Origin: Niabella yanshanensis
GTDB taxonomy: Bacteria > Bacteroidota > Bacteroidia > Chitinophagales > Chitinophagaceae
Assembly (NCBI RefSeq): GCF_034424215.1
Contig: NZ_CP139960.1
Coordinates: 4,836,001 to 4,900,000 of the forward strand
DNA: 64,000 nt
Direction of reading: 5' to 3'
This document shows, piece after piece, positions 18,752 through 27,261 of this stretch. The stretch's first letter is position 1, and every line of letters begins with the position of its first letter. The notes under the pieces are model-generated. The model had not been told where the DNA came from. It saw only the letters and a program-made list of their open reading frames with translations, and searched no databases. Both the position numbers and the translations under genes were made by a program.

Positions 18752-20941
18752 ATGTCTTTAAGAATTTCTGCACTTTCGAACATTCCGGCTACAACAGATG
18801 AGTTGGGAAAGATTACGCCAAAAATAACCACTGTATTTGGCTCGCATGTATTTAACCTAAAAACTGCAAGAGAGTATTTAAGCGATGACGCTTATAAAAG
18901 TATTGTTGCTTCAATCAAATCAGGACAGAAAATAGACAGAAACGTAGCTTCTAACATCGCTAATGGTATGCGTGCCTGGGCAGAAAGCAAAGGTGTTACA
19001 CACTTTACGCATTGGTTTCAACCGCTTACCGGTACTACTGCTGAAAAGCATGATTCGTTTTTTACATTGAAGAGTGATGGTACGCCTATTGAAGAGTTTG
19101 ATGGCGCTGCATTGATTCAGCAGGAGCCTGATGCGTCTTCTTTCCCTAATGGTGGCCTGCGTGCTACTTTTGAGGCAAGAGGCTATACGGGTTGGGATCC
19201 TTCTTCTCCGCCGTTCATTATTGAAATTGGTCATGGCCGTACACTTTGTATTCCTACCATTTTTATTTCATACACTGGTGAGTCGTTAGACTATAAAGCG
19301 CCTTTATTAAAATCTATCGATCTGTTGAACAAAGCGGCGGTAGATGTTTGTAACTTTTTTGACAGGAACGTAACCCGGGTTAATGTTACTTTAGGCTGGG
19401 AGCAGGAATATTTTGTTGTGGACGATGGTTTATTCCGTGCAAGACCTGACCTGGTAATGTGTGGCCGTACTTTATATGGACATAACTCCGCTAAAAACCA
19501 GCAATTAGAAGATCACTATTTCGGATCTATTCCTGAAAGAGTGTATGCTTTTATGCGCGATTTCGAAAATGAGTGCTATAAATTAGGTATTCCTTTAAGA
19601 ACCCGTCATAACGAGGTAGCGCCTGCTCAGTTTGAGTGTGCGCCTATCTTTGAAGAGGCAAACCTGGCGGTTGACCATAACACTTTGTTGATGGATGTAA
19701 TGAGCCGTATTTCCATCAGGCATGGCTTACGTGTATTATTGCACGAAAAACCATTTGCCGGTATCAATGGTAGCGGTAAACACAATAACTGGAGTTTATC
19801 TACTGACACAGGCGTTAATTTATTAGCCCCTGGTAAAACTCCAAAAACCAATTTGATGTTCCTTACATTCTTTGTAAACGCCATCAAAGCGGTTCATGAT
19901 TATGCTGATGTATTAAGAGCGTCTATTGCTTCTGCACCTAATGATCACAGGTTAGGAGCCAACGAAGCACCTCCTGCTATTATTTCTGTATTTATTGGTG
20001 AGTACCTGACTAAGGTATTGAACGATATCAAGCAGCGTGTAAGCGGCGACATGGACGAGCAGGATGAAAGCATGCTGAAATTGGATATTCATAAAAATAT
20101 TCCTGATCTTTTATTAGATAATACCGATCGTAACCGTACTTCTCCATTTGCGTTTACTGGTAACAAGTTTGAGTTCAGGGCGGTAGGTTCTACTGCTAAC
20201 TGCGCGAGCCCGATGACGGTGTTGAACACGATCATGGCGCAAACGCTGAAAAACTTTAAAGCAGATGTAGACGGATTAATTGAGAAAGGAGAGAAGAAAG
20301 AGATCGCTATTATGCAGGTAATCAATGATTATATTGTAAGCAGCGAAAAAATATTGTTTGAAGGTGATGGTTACAGCGAAGCGTGGGAAAAAGAAGCAGA
20401 GAAAAGAGGTCTTCCCAACCTGAAAACAACACCTTTGGCTTTAGATGCGATGGTAAACGAAAAAAATACCAAGCTGTTTGTTGAGAATGGTATCTACAGT
20501 CATTCTGAGCTTCACGCGAGACACGAGATCGAGCTGGAAAAATACATTAAGAAAGTACAGATCGAAGGTCGTATCATGGGTGAAATGGCTACCAGTATGA
20601 TCCTGCCTCCGGCGATCCGTTATCAGAACCTGCTGGCTAAAAATATCAAAGGCTTAAAAGAAGCAGGTTTAACTGAAGAAGCCTATGCCAATCAAAAACA
20701 GATCTTAGACAAAATCTCTGAGCATATTAACAAAGCCAGCGACCTGGTTGAGAAAATGATCGGAGCCCGTAAAATAGCCAATGCTATTGAAGATACACGT
20801 ACAAAGGCTATCGCTTACGAAAGCCAGGTGAAAGCTGCATTCTTTGATCAGATCCGCTACCACGCTGATAAATTGGAGCTGCTGGTTGATGATAAAGAAT
20901 GGTACCTGCCTAAATATCGCGAGTTATTGTTCTTGCGCTAA
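18752..20941 (+). CDS. glnA: glutamine synthetase type III
   Basis: 729 residues, the size of GSIII (GlnN), much longer than GSI. It makes glutamine from glutamate, ammonia and ATP. Visible motifs: THWFQPLTGTTAEKHDSF near 90, GWEQEYFVVDDGLF near 225, RHNEVAPAQFECAPIFEE near 290, the signature KPFAGINGSGKHNNWSLSTD near 340, and GNKFEFRAVGS near 475. The C-terminal ~130 residues are the helical extension typical of the type. Single gene with a strong -7 box and terminator; nitrogen regulation is likely but not visible in the sequence. Confidence 0.97.
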   Translation: MSLRISALSNIPATTDELGKITPKITTVFGSHVFNLKTAREYLSDDAYKSIVASIKSGQKIDRNVASNIANGMRAWAESKGVTHFTHWFQPLTGTTAEKHDSFFTLKSDGTPIEEFDGAALIQQEPDASSFPNGGLRATFEARGYTGWDPSSPPFIIEIGHGRTLCIPTIFISYTGESLDYKAPLLKSIDLLNKAAVDVCNFFDRNVTRVNVTLGWEQEYFVVDDGLFRARPDLVMCGRTLYGHNSAKNQQLEDHYFGSIPERVYAFMRDFENECYKLGIPLRTRHNEVAPAQFECAPIFEEANLAVDHNTLLMDVMSRISIRHGLRVLLHEKPFAGINGSGKHNNWSLSTDTGVNLLAPGKTPKTNLMFLTFFVNAIKAVHDYADVLRASIASAPNDHRLGANEAPPAIISVFIGEYLTKVLNDIKQRVSGDMDEQDESMLKLDIHKNIPDLLLDNTDRNRTSPFAFTGNKFEFRAVGSTANCASPMTVLNTIMAQTLKNFKADVDGLIEKGEKKEIAIMQVINDYIVSSEKILFEGDGYSEAWEKEAEKRGLPNLKTTPLALDAMVNEKNTKLFVENGIYSHSELHARHEIELEKYIKKVQIEGRIMGEMATSMILPPAIRYQNLLAKNIKGLKEAGLTEEAYANQKQILDKISEHINKASDLVEKMIGARKIANAIEDTRTKAIAYESQVKAAFFDQIRYHADKLELLVDDKEWYLPKYRELLFLR

Positions 20942-20962
20942 TAAGCAATTCAATGATAAGTT

Positions 20963-20994
20963 AAAGCCGCTGCATCCATGCAGCGGTTTTTTTT
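20963..20994 (+). terminator. rho-independent terminator of glnA
   Basis: Stem AAAGCCGCTGCAT / ATGCAGCGGTTTT with a tiny CC loop and T8 tail. Confidence 0.92.
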
Positions 20995-21008
20995 GTCTTG
21001 TTAGAATA

Positions 21009-22211
21009 TCATTTGTCAGCTACATAGTCCTGCAGGTAGGCAAAGTGTTGGGTCAGTCTGCCCCCGGATGCAATAGTGGCTCGTTGAATAATGGCATTTC
21101 CGCCCTTTACCAGGTCGTCCCAAACATATTTAATCAATTGTTCTCCAAAATAGCGGCTGGCATCCCGCGGTAGTTCGTTGGGCAGGTTGCTTACCGCCAT
21201 TATATCTATAGCGTTGTGTTCATACGGTGCTGTTTGCTTACGGGATGTTTTATCGATACCATAAACAGGCGCTTCGATAGTAGCGCTGCCCATATTAATA
21301 GGCACAGAACCTCCTTTATCGTCAGAGATATCTGCAATGGTTTGAATAATAAAATCGGGTTGCGATATATGTTCTTTCCTGAAAAGCCTGGGGATCCCTT
21401 CTTCCCAATAAACACCGTTTAACAAAATATCAGTCTGGCTGGCATAAGGTAAAAATTTGCTTTGATAATTCTGTGGATGCTGATGAAAATCTTCGCGGCT
21501 ATAATTGCCCGTGACCTCGTGTTCATAAAGGTCCTTGCCTTTTAGCTGCGTATACACCGGGTAGGTAAACCGCCTTTTTAAATAGTCATCCGGCTCTACT
21601 TCATGCAATCCCAGCAGGTTCATGATCTCGATAAGGCCATGTGCTACACGGCCGCTACCGGTTACTGCCACCTTTATATTGGGTAGCTTCAGTCCAAAAT
21701 AACTATGTATTAATTCTTTGAAGTTTTTCTGTTTAAAAACCCTTTCCAATTCATATAATCCGGTTCTTTTGCCATAGGCCATGATGCCATTATGAGCGCC
21801 TACAATGCCTGCAAAAAAACCGAAGCCGATGATACGCTGACCATCGTCGTGCTCCAGGCACTCATAATCGATCAGGGTGATGTTTTTTTGCAGGATAGCT
21901 TTTAACAGGTTGCGGTTATGGGGTTGCTTTTTGCGGGTATGAGAGAAGAACAGGTAAGTCTTATCTTCAATTAGGCTATCAACAGCAGCTTCCTTGATAC
22001 CTAAAAGAATAGAACAGTCTTGCAGATCATCTGATAATATGGCGCCAGCCCGCTCATATTCTGCATCCTGGAAACATCGTATTGCGGAAGGTTGAACAAC
22101 TATGGACAACTGGTTGTTATGAGACAGGAGCCACCTACACTGATCGGGTGTTAAAGCCACGCGGTTGTCGGCAGGTATCTTTTCTTCTTTAATGATGCCA
22201 ATTTTAATCAT
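21009..22211 (-). CDS. saccharopine dehydrogenase (lysine-forming)-like / AlaDH-PNT family oxidoreductase
   Basis: 400 residues from ATG at 22211 (MIKIGIIKEEKIPADNRVALTP); an upstream in-frame ATG at 22238 adds nine residues without support. The N-terminal AlaDH_PNT domain has the usual KIGIIKEEK...RVALTP opening and YLFFSHTRKKQPHNR near 100, as in fungal Lys1-type saccharopine dehydrogenases. The NAD-binding part has VAVTGSGRVAHGLIEIM near 190. The likely reaction is NAD-linked cleavage or formation of saccharopine or a related N-alkyl amino acid; it could serve another imino-acid substrate. Single gene converging on glnA. Confidence 0.78.
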   Translation of the reverse strand: MIKIGIIKEEKIPADNRVALTPDQCRWLLSHNNQLSIVVQPSAIRCFQDAEYERAGAILSDDLQDCSILLGIKEAAVDSLIEDKTYLFFSHTRKKQPHNRNLLKAILQKNITLIDYECLEHDDGQRIIGFGFFAGIVGAHNGIMAYGKRTGLYELERVFKQKNFKELIHSYFGLKLPNIKVAVTGSGRVAHGLIEIMNLLGLHEVEPDDYLKRRFTYPVYTQLKGKDLYEHEVTGNYSREDFHQHPQNYQSKFLPYASQTDILLNGVYWEEGIPRLFRKEHISQPDFIIQTIADISDDKGGSVPINMGSATIEAPVYGIDKTSRKQTAPYEHNAIDIMAVSNLPNELPRDASRYFGEQLIKYVWDDLVKGGNAIIQRATIASGGRLTQHFAYLQDYVADK

Positions 22212-22404
22212 ATAACTTTGTAGCAGGGTTGTATGCAATTTACTTTAAAGATTTCTGAATGATCATATTAAAAAAAGTATGGAAATTTATTCTAAGGGCT
22301 ATTCCACGCAAAAGTTGCTGTAAATAGGGGCGTAAAATAATACTTTGTAACAGGGTGTATTTTTGATGATTATTTCGTAATATTGCACCCCGTTTCGAAG
22401 AGAA

Positions 22405-22488
22405 GCCCAGATGGCGGAATTGGTAGACGCGCTAGACTCAAAATCTTGTTTCGGCAACGGAGTGCAGGTTCGATTCCTGTTCTGGGCA
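22405..22488 (+). tRNA. tRNA-Leu (anticodon CAA)
   Basis: 84 bases with acceptor arms GCCCAGA and TCTGGGC plus discriminator A. D-arm region GGCGGAATTGGTAGACGC, anticodon loop CTCAAAA (anticodon CAA), a long class II variable arm (TGTTTCGGCAACG) and T-arm GGTTCGATTCC are present. CCA is not encoded. An integrase remnant lies just downstream, so this gene probably served as the attachment site. Confidence 0.95.
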
Positions 22489-22490
22489 CA

Positions 22491-22528
22491 AAATAGCCTT
22501 GTAGGTCATTGATTTACAAGGCTATTTT
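22491..22528 (+). terminator. terminator of tRNA-Leu
   Basis: A perfect 13-bp stem AAATAGCCTTGTA / TACAAGGCTATTT with an 11-base loop, starting 3 bases after the tRNA. Confidence 0.8.
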
Positions 22529-22533
22529 ATTAT

Positions 22534-22702
22534 GTGTGTCAAATTTGTGTCGCTTTTTTCACTTCCTACCGCTTTCATTGGCACATAAATGACACACAAG
22601 ATGACACACACTTTCGCAGGAACCCAACCTGCACTTACAGGCACACCAACCACCCCCGTATGGCAATTTTACCAGCTTATTGACACACACTTTGATACAC
22701 AC
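22534..22702. repeat. cluster of TGTGTC/GACACA repeats, candidate integrase arm sites
   Basis: Six copies of an octamer-like motif: TGTGTGTCA (22534) and TGTGTCG (22546) in one orientation, TGACACAC (22590), TGACACACA (22602), TGACACACAC (22681) and TGATACACAC (22693) in the other. They fill the non-coding gap between tRNA-Leu and the broken integrase gene, where arm-type recombinase sites and att DNA normally lie. Rest of 22703-22872: nothing recognised. Confidence 0.55.
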
Positions 22703-22872
22703 TTTTTTTATAAGATTAAAAAATATTTAGGGATTCGGATTCTCAACCACAATTGTTCAGTTCCATTCACTTTCTCTTTAGACCCTTTAACAAGCCCATT
22801 ACGGTTGCACAAAAATTCAAAAAGTGGTACCTACTTTGAGGCCCTTTTTCCTAACCCTGAAAATTGTGCGTT

Positions 22873-23845
22873 ATGAATTATTGGGAAAGATTAAACAGGA
22901 AAGGAGATGAGATCTATTATTATTATGATATTGGTAGAGAAAAAGGAAAGCCAGGCTATTCTGGATATCCACGCTATAGGAACGCCATTTATTACCAAAG
23001 CATAAGTTTCATGAAAACTTTCCGGACTTCTGTGCCAAATACGTAAAAGAGCATAGATCAGAAGACAACAGGCATCTACCTTGTAGTTTGAATAAGTTCA
23101 GAGAGTTTTTGGGGAAAGAACATATTTCTCCGATAGATATCACTGAGAATCTGTGTAAGAGATTCAGAAAGTTTTTATTAAAAAGGCTAACCGGAGAAAC
23201 TCCTCAGAACTATTGCAAGATTCAAGTGGGCGATTAATGCTGCGACAAAAGCAAGATACTTTATTAATAATCCTGCCGAAAAGGTCGGTGCACAAGCAAA
23301 TCCATCCAAAGTACTCAAGGAAATTTTCGAGGTTGAAGATTATTTAAAGCTGCTGGCAACACCTAGTCATAACCAGGAAATGAGTGAGGCGTTTATATAT
23401 TGTTTGTATACTGGGCTTAGATGGGCTGATGTATCGGTACCTAAATGGAAGGAGATTAAAGACAAAGAGTCACTACCCGAATGATACAGGTTAAGACCGG
23501 TAAACCAGTGGTGATCACCATGAATCCTATCGCTTTACAAATACTGGAGCGCCAAAGGACTAAACGAGATATAGTAAATCCAGAAGATGTTGTTTTTGAT
23601 TTGCCGACATTAAATGGAGCAAACAAAATGCTCGATTGCTGGGTCAAGGATGCAGGTATTGATAAGTATTTTACCTGGTCTTGTGCGCGGCTAAGCTTTT
23701 CAGTTTTACTACAGGATAAACGTGTTGACTTACCACTGTTGCCTATATGTTGGGACATACTACCATTAAGCAGGTGGAGCGGGCTTATAAAAGACATCGT
23801 CCTATAGCTCAGTCTGAAGCTATCAGTTTACTACTTTCTTTTTAA
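22873..23845 (+). pseudogene. tyrosine recombinase (phage/transposon integrase), multiply frameshifted
   Basis: Pieces in different frames line up as one Bacteroidota-type integrase. The N-terminus is MNYWERLNRKGDEIYYYYDIG. Then, in another frame, comes the SAM-like core-binding domain (KFHENFPDFCAKYVKEHRS, NKFREFLGKEHISPIDIT). A third frame has FKWAINAATKARYFINNPA and the catalytic Arg in CLYTGLRWADV near 23400. A fourth has QVKTGKPVVITMNPIALQILE, and the last has AYMLGHTTIKQVERAYKRHRP with the second catalytic His and a plausible Tyr. The HxxR box is also altered (CARLSFSVLL in place of H-x-x-R-H). At least four frame changes and a short deletion near 23000 make the gene dead. Its place beside tRNA-Leu marks an old integration event. 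Confidence 0.85.
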
Positions 23846-23987
23846 TGAAAGAGGAGACATTTACAGAACGATTTACTGATCTGCTAGGTTCAAGAGATTG
23901 GATAAACATAGCGTGGAATCTCATTTGATGTTGTTAAATGCATTTCTTAGGTATTTAGCCCAAAACCAAAACCGGATCTCTGAATAG
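23845..23987 (+). pseudogene. remnant of a small gene coupled to the integrase
   Basis: An ATG overlaps the integrase TAA (TAATG). It reads MKEETFTERFTDLLGSRDW, then after a one-base shift near 23900 continues DKHSVESHLMLLNAFLRYLAQ and ends at a TAG. The overlap and coding-like composition suggest a small helical protein once co-translated with the integrase; family not recognised. Confidence 0.4.
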
Positions 23988-24899
23988 GATTCAATCAGTC
24001 ATCAACAAAGCCTTTCTGTAAAGGATACGCATAGTTCCGGCTGCAAGCCGTCTTTCTTGCACCCGCCGATATCCATGATGCGCCAAATTTATCACTAAAC
24101 TGACCGCAACTTGTATGAGGTTTGGTCCAATTGGATATAGGTTGTCATCCACATATATACAAAGGAAGAGGCAAAGACTAATGTGTTCCGTTAGCGCAGC
24201 GTTACCGTGTGTCATATTGGCCCACAATAAGTCTGTGCACCACTCCACGACGGCATCGCCTTTCACCAGCCTCCTATATTCCAATCCGGTAAGTATTTAA
24301 AATACTAAACAGTTTAGTGTTCTTTTGTAGGCACATGAACTCCATTTATATAAACTTCACTTGGCTCAACGTGGTTATATCGTGCAGAACTTCGTCCCGT
24401 ATGGGTATGATAGGCCCTTTTTTCACGTCATAATCAACGGCAGAAACAGAGGGAATCACATTTGATACACACTGGGTCGTGTCATCCGGGAGAGGGATGC
24501 TCTTTGATTTTGGTGCACAATAAGGATAGGTAATTGAAATTTGCATAGTCGGAAAATGAAAAAAGACAGTTACAAAGCTGAAGCGTACTCTATCCACGCC
24601 TCAGGTCATTGCAGTCACAGCGCATTTCCAGGCACTAGTACCGCCACAACGTCGCTTCCGCCCAAACATCTATAAGCCCTATACAGTATCCTCCTCAATT
24701 ACGGGAAAAATACCCGGTCGAAGATAGTTTGCACTGAATACATTTGTGACCGCTATCAACCACGCTGCCATCTAAACAGATAGTTGCAACCGGCTTCTTG
24801 TGACTGCGAACCCATGAAGAGTTGAACATTCGTCACAGGCAGTTGATGAAAATAATAGCTATACCTGGTCATCAATTAAATAACATATAAAAAACAGTT
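23988..24899. other. gene-poor eroded stretch inside the integration scar
   Basis: About 0.9 kb with no recognisable gene. Two minus-strand frames of 80-97 residues (23991-24284, 24346-24597) have no motifs, signal peptide or ribosome site. A perfect 15-base palindrome ACTAAACAGTTTAGT lies at 24304-24318. The sequence looks like decayed mobile-element DNA. Confidence 0.5.
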
Positions 24900-26867
24900 A
24901 TGGCAGTAATCCAACTTTTACCCGGTGGGGCAGGAGGCGTAAGCTTCAGCGGGCAGCTAATCGCACCGGTCAACAATCGCCTGCTTGCAATCGTCAGCGT
25001 AGCCAATTATATCTCTTTGACCATTGAAGGGTATATCGTCGCGCATCCCTATCTCTATACCGATTTTAGAGATAAGACAGGTGTAAGCTTTAATAGTGCC
25101 ACGGAGGTGGTAGAATATATACAATATAACTTTGTGGAGGGCTCGGCAATGCAAAAACTCGCTAAACCCGAGCTGACTATCGGTGCCATTACGCAAAGCT
25201 CCATAGAGGCGGAATGGACCAATGTAGCGTCTGCTCAAAATTATGTACTTCAGTATAGCACGGGTAGTGGGTTTGACAACGCGGTAACAGCTTATACCGG
25301 CGCCGACTTGTCCGATGTTATCGAAGGATTGAACGCGCAGACTTTTTACAATATCAGAGTTAAAGCGATTGCGGATGGATATACGGATAGTGATTGGGCG
25401 ATCCAAATGAATATTGAAACCCTGGAAGGCGAAGACGCGTTATCGTTGGGAACGACAACAGCATTGTACCAGGTACTGAATTGGTTGCCCGTTTCAGGCG
25501 CCTACGTCTACCAGTTAAGGAGATCCGCAACTTCATCAATGGCAGTTTATGAAACCTTGTATACCGGCAAAGAACTGACTTATAAAGATAATACGGTAAT
25601 GCCCGGTAGCGACAATTACTACCAGGTCGTACCTATGGCTGCCAATACAACCTTCTCACCATCAAATATCCTGCTAGCAGACATACCCAACCTGACGGGC
25701 AATGTATATGAAGTAGGAACAAGTACCCCGGGTACCCACCAGGTTCCTATTGATGGCGCCGACTTCTGGCCGAATGGCGCCTCTGCCCCGGTTACTCTGC
25801 AACCCGGAGATACTATTGAAATCATCTCGAACAATTATTACATCATCGATGTGAAGAATATCAATATAGCAGGCGATCTGCCTCTTTTGATCCGTCCTAA
25901 AGTGCCGGGTGGTGTTATCTTCGACGGTCAGGGCTATACCCTAGTGCTGGATGCATTAGATAATGTAAGAGTTACTGGGATACAGTTTGCGAACAATCCT
26001 CTGAACTGTGTAGAAGTAAAATCAGCCCTACATAATGTTATTCTGGATCATCTCACCTTTAATAACATTAACGAAGGGATACGCTGGACCAATACACTCG
26101 GCAGTATTGTATATAATCCATCCGATCCCACTACTTATTGTAGTAATGTGCAAATTTCACATATAATCGCTAATAACGTAGGACAGGTGGTGAATACGTC
26201 CTATACAGCGGGCATTGCCGGCGGCAGCATTACTGGACTCGTAAGGGATCTTACCTTCTCTTCCTGCAGTGTCATTAATGCACCGGAAGCGGGAGCGGTT
26301 CTATCGCTGTCTTGTGTGGATAATGCAAAAGTGCATGACAACTATTTTGAAAACATTAACCTGGACCTAACCAACCATACCTGCATCTGCCTGTTTAAAG
26401 GACCCGGTCAGTGGTTCTCCAATAAGGCTAAAAATGTGCAAGGACAAATGGTACGTTTCTGGCCTAGTAAATATTCGTCGGCTATTGCAGGGCTGCTGGT
26501 TTATAACAATATTCACTACAATACACCTATGTATGGCATGTTTGAGATCCAGGTAGTGGAAGCTGATTATACTTCACCTGCCTTTATTCCCATAGACGGT
26601 GCACTCTTCGAAAACAATTCGGGTGGTCTTTTCAATACAACGAATTATTCCTTTGCCGGCCGGTTCCTGGATATATATGATAAAGCTTATTATGGAGATC
26701 TAATCGTAAATCATAACCTGATGTTCGCCAACCAGGATGATCAGTGGTATCAGTTAGGACTGCCTGACAGTGAAACCGGTAATGAATACTTCGCTACGGC
26801 CGCGTTGGCGGTAGACAATACGACGGACTTTCATAGCCTGCATACAGGCACAGGAGCCTCGCTGTAA
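24900..26867 (+). CDS. fibronectin III / right-handed beta-helix protein, tail-spike-like
   Basis: 655 residues, intact. There is no signal peptide: the start MAVIQLLPGGAGGVSFSGQL is Gly-rich, unlike secreted enzymes. Residues ~85-175 form a fibronectin III-like domain (PELTIGAITQSSIEAEWTNV, NIRVKAIADGYTDSDW), followed by a second (~178-265). From ~270 the sequence is rich in Asn, Val and Ile with short repeated strands (IDVKNINIAG, VRVTGIQFANN, VILDHLTFNNIN, VQISHIIANNV), a pectate-lyase-like parallel beta-helix. Bacteroidota phage and prophage tail spikes have such layouts. No catalytic residues can be assigned. It stands alone beside the dead integrase, so it may be phage cargo or a host surface protein exported another way. 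Confidence 0.65.
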   Translation: MAVIQLLPGGAGGVSFSGQLIAPVNNRLLAIVSVANYISLTIEGYIVAHPYLYTDFRDKTGVSFNSATEVVEYIQYNFVEGSAMQKLAKPELTIGAITQSSIEAEWTNVASAQNYVLQYSTGSGFDNAVTAYTGADLSDVIEGLNAQTFYNIRVKAIADGYTDSDWAIQMNIETLEGEDALSLGTTTALYQVLNWLPVSGAYVYQLRRSATSSMAVYETLYTGKELTYKDNTVMPGSDNYYQVVPMAANTTFSPSNILLADIPNLTGNVYEVGTSTPGTHQVPIDGADFWPNGASAPVTLQPGDTIEIISNNYYIIDVKNINIAGDLPLLIRPKVPGGVIFDGQGYTLVLDALDNVRVTGIQFANNPLNCVEVKSALHNVILDHLTFNNINEGIRWTNTLGSIVYNPSDPTTYCSNVQISHIIANNVGQVVNTSYTAGIAGGSITGLVRDLTFSSCSVINAPEAGAVLSLSCVDNAKVHDNYFENINLDLTNHTCICLFKGPGQWFSNKAKNVQGQMVRFWPSKYSSAIAGLLVYNNIHYNTPMYGMFEIQVVEADYTSPAFIPIDGALFENNSGGLFNTTNYSFAGRFLDIYDKAYYGDLIVNHNLMFANQDDQWYQLGLPDSETGNEYFATAALAVDNTTDFHSLHTGTGASL

Positions 26868-26987
26868 AGTAATATTCTAAAGGTGCACCGGCCTGGTAAT
26901 TTAGGTCGTGGTACCTTTATTTTCTCAGCAGCTAGGAATTGATGTTGAAGATGTGACATTGAAAACAGGTATGTGTTCCGGACACAT

Positions 26988-27012
26988 AACCCCTCTGAAT
27001 GAGGGGTTTTTT
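26988..27012 (+). terminator. rho-independent terminator
   Basis: Stem AACCCCTC / GAGGGGTT with loop TGAAT and a T6 tail, 120 bases after the beta-helix gene. The remaining bases to 27261 hold a 93-residue minus-strand frame spanning this hairpin, which I do not accept as a gene. Confidence 0.85.
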
Positions 27013-27261
27013 ATGCCGTGAAGGGTGGTATTGACGGAAATACACCAGTCTTCCAGTAATGACGCCCTTAAAAATATCTCTTTCTTGTTGTTTGATCACA
27101 ACTGCAAGATCTGTTTTAACTAAGTTCGGTGGATACATGATTTGCACATCTTCACAGGTTTGAAAAAGAAGACCGGTTTTTGCTGTTTTACAATGCTGGA
27201 AGCCATATAGCAAGACATTGAACCATCAGCGCTTTCTATACAAATCATCAGCGCGGCGCCA

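Noticed and set aside
22534-22702. Possible CRISPR-like array
   Set aside because: Repeats are short (8-10 bases), irregularly spaced and in both orientations; no cas gene is present.
22589-22876. 95-residue frame upstream of the integrase remnant
   Set aside because: It is largely translated from the GACACA repeat cluster and does not match the N-terminus of integrases.
24600-24890. Short stretch resembling the start of a transposase (IYKPY..., GKIPGRR)
   Set aside because: The similarity is only a few residues and no catalytic motif or inverted repeat supports an insertion sequence.
26932-27213. 93-residue minus-strand frame between the beta-helix gene and the HTCS
   Set aside because: It spans a strong terminator hairpin and has no motif or ribosome site.
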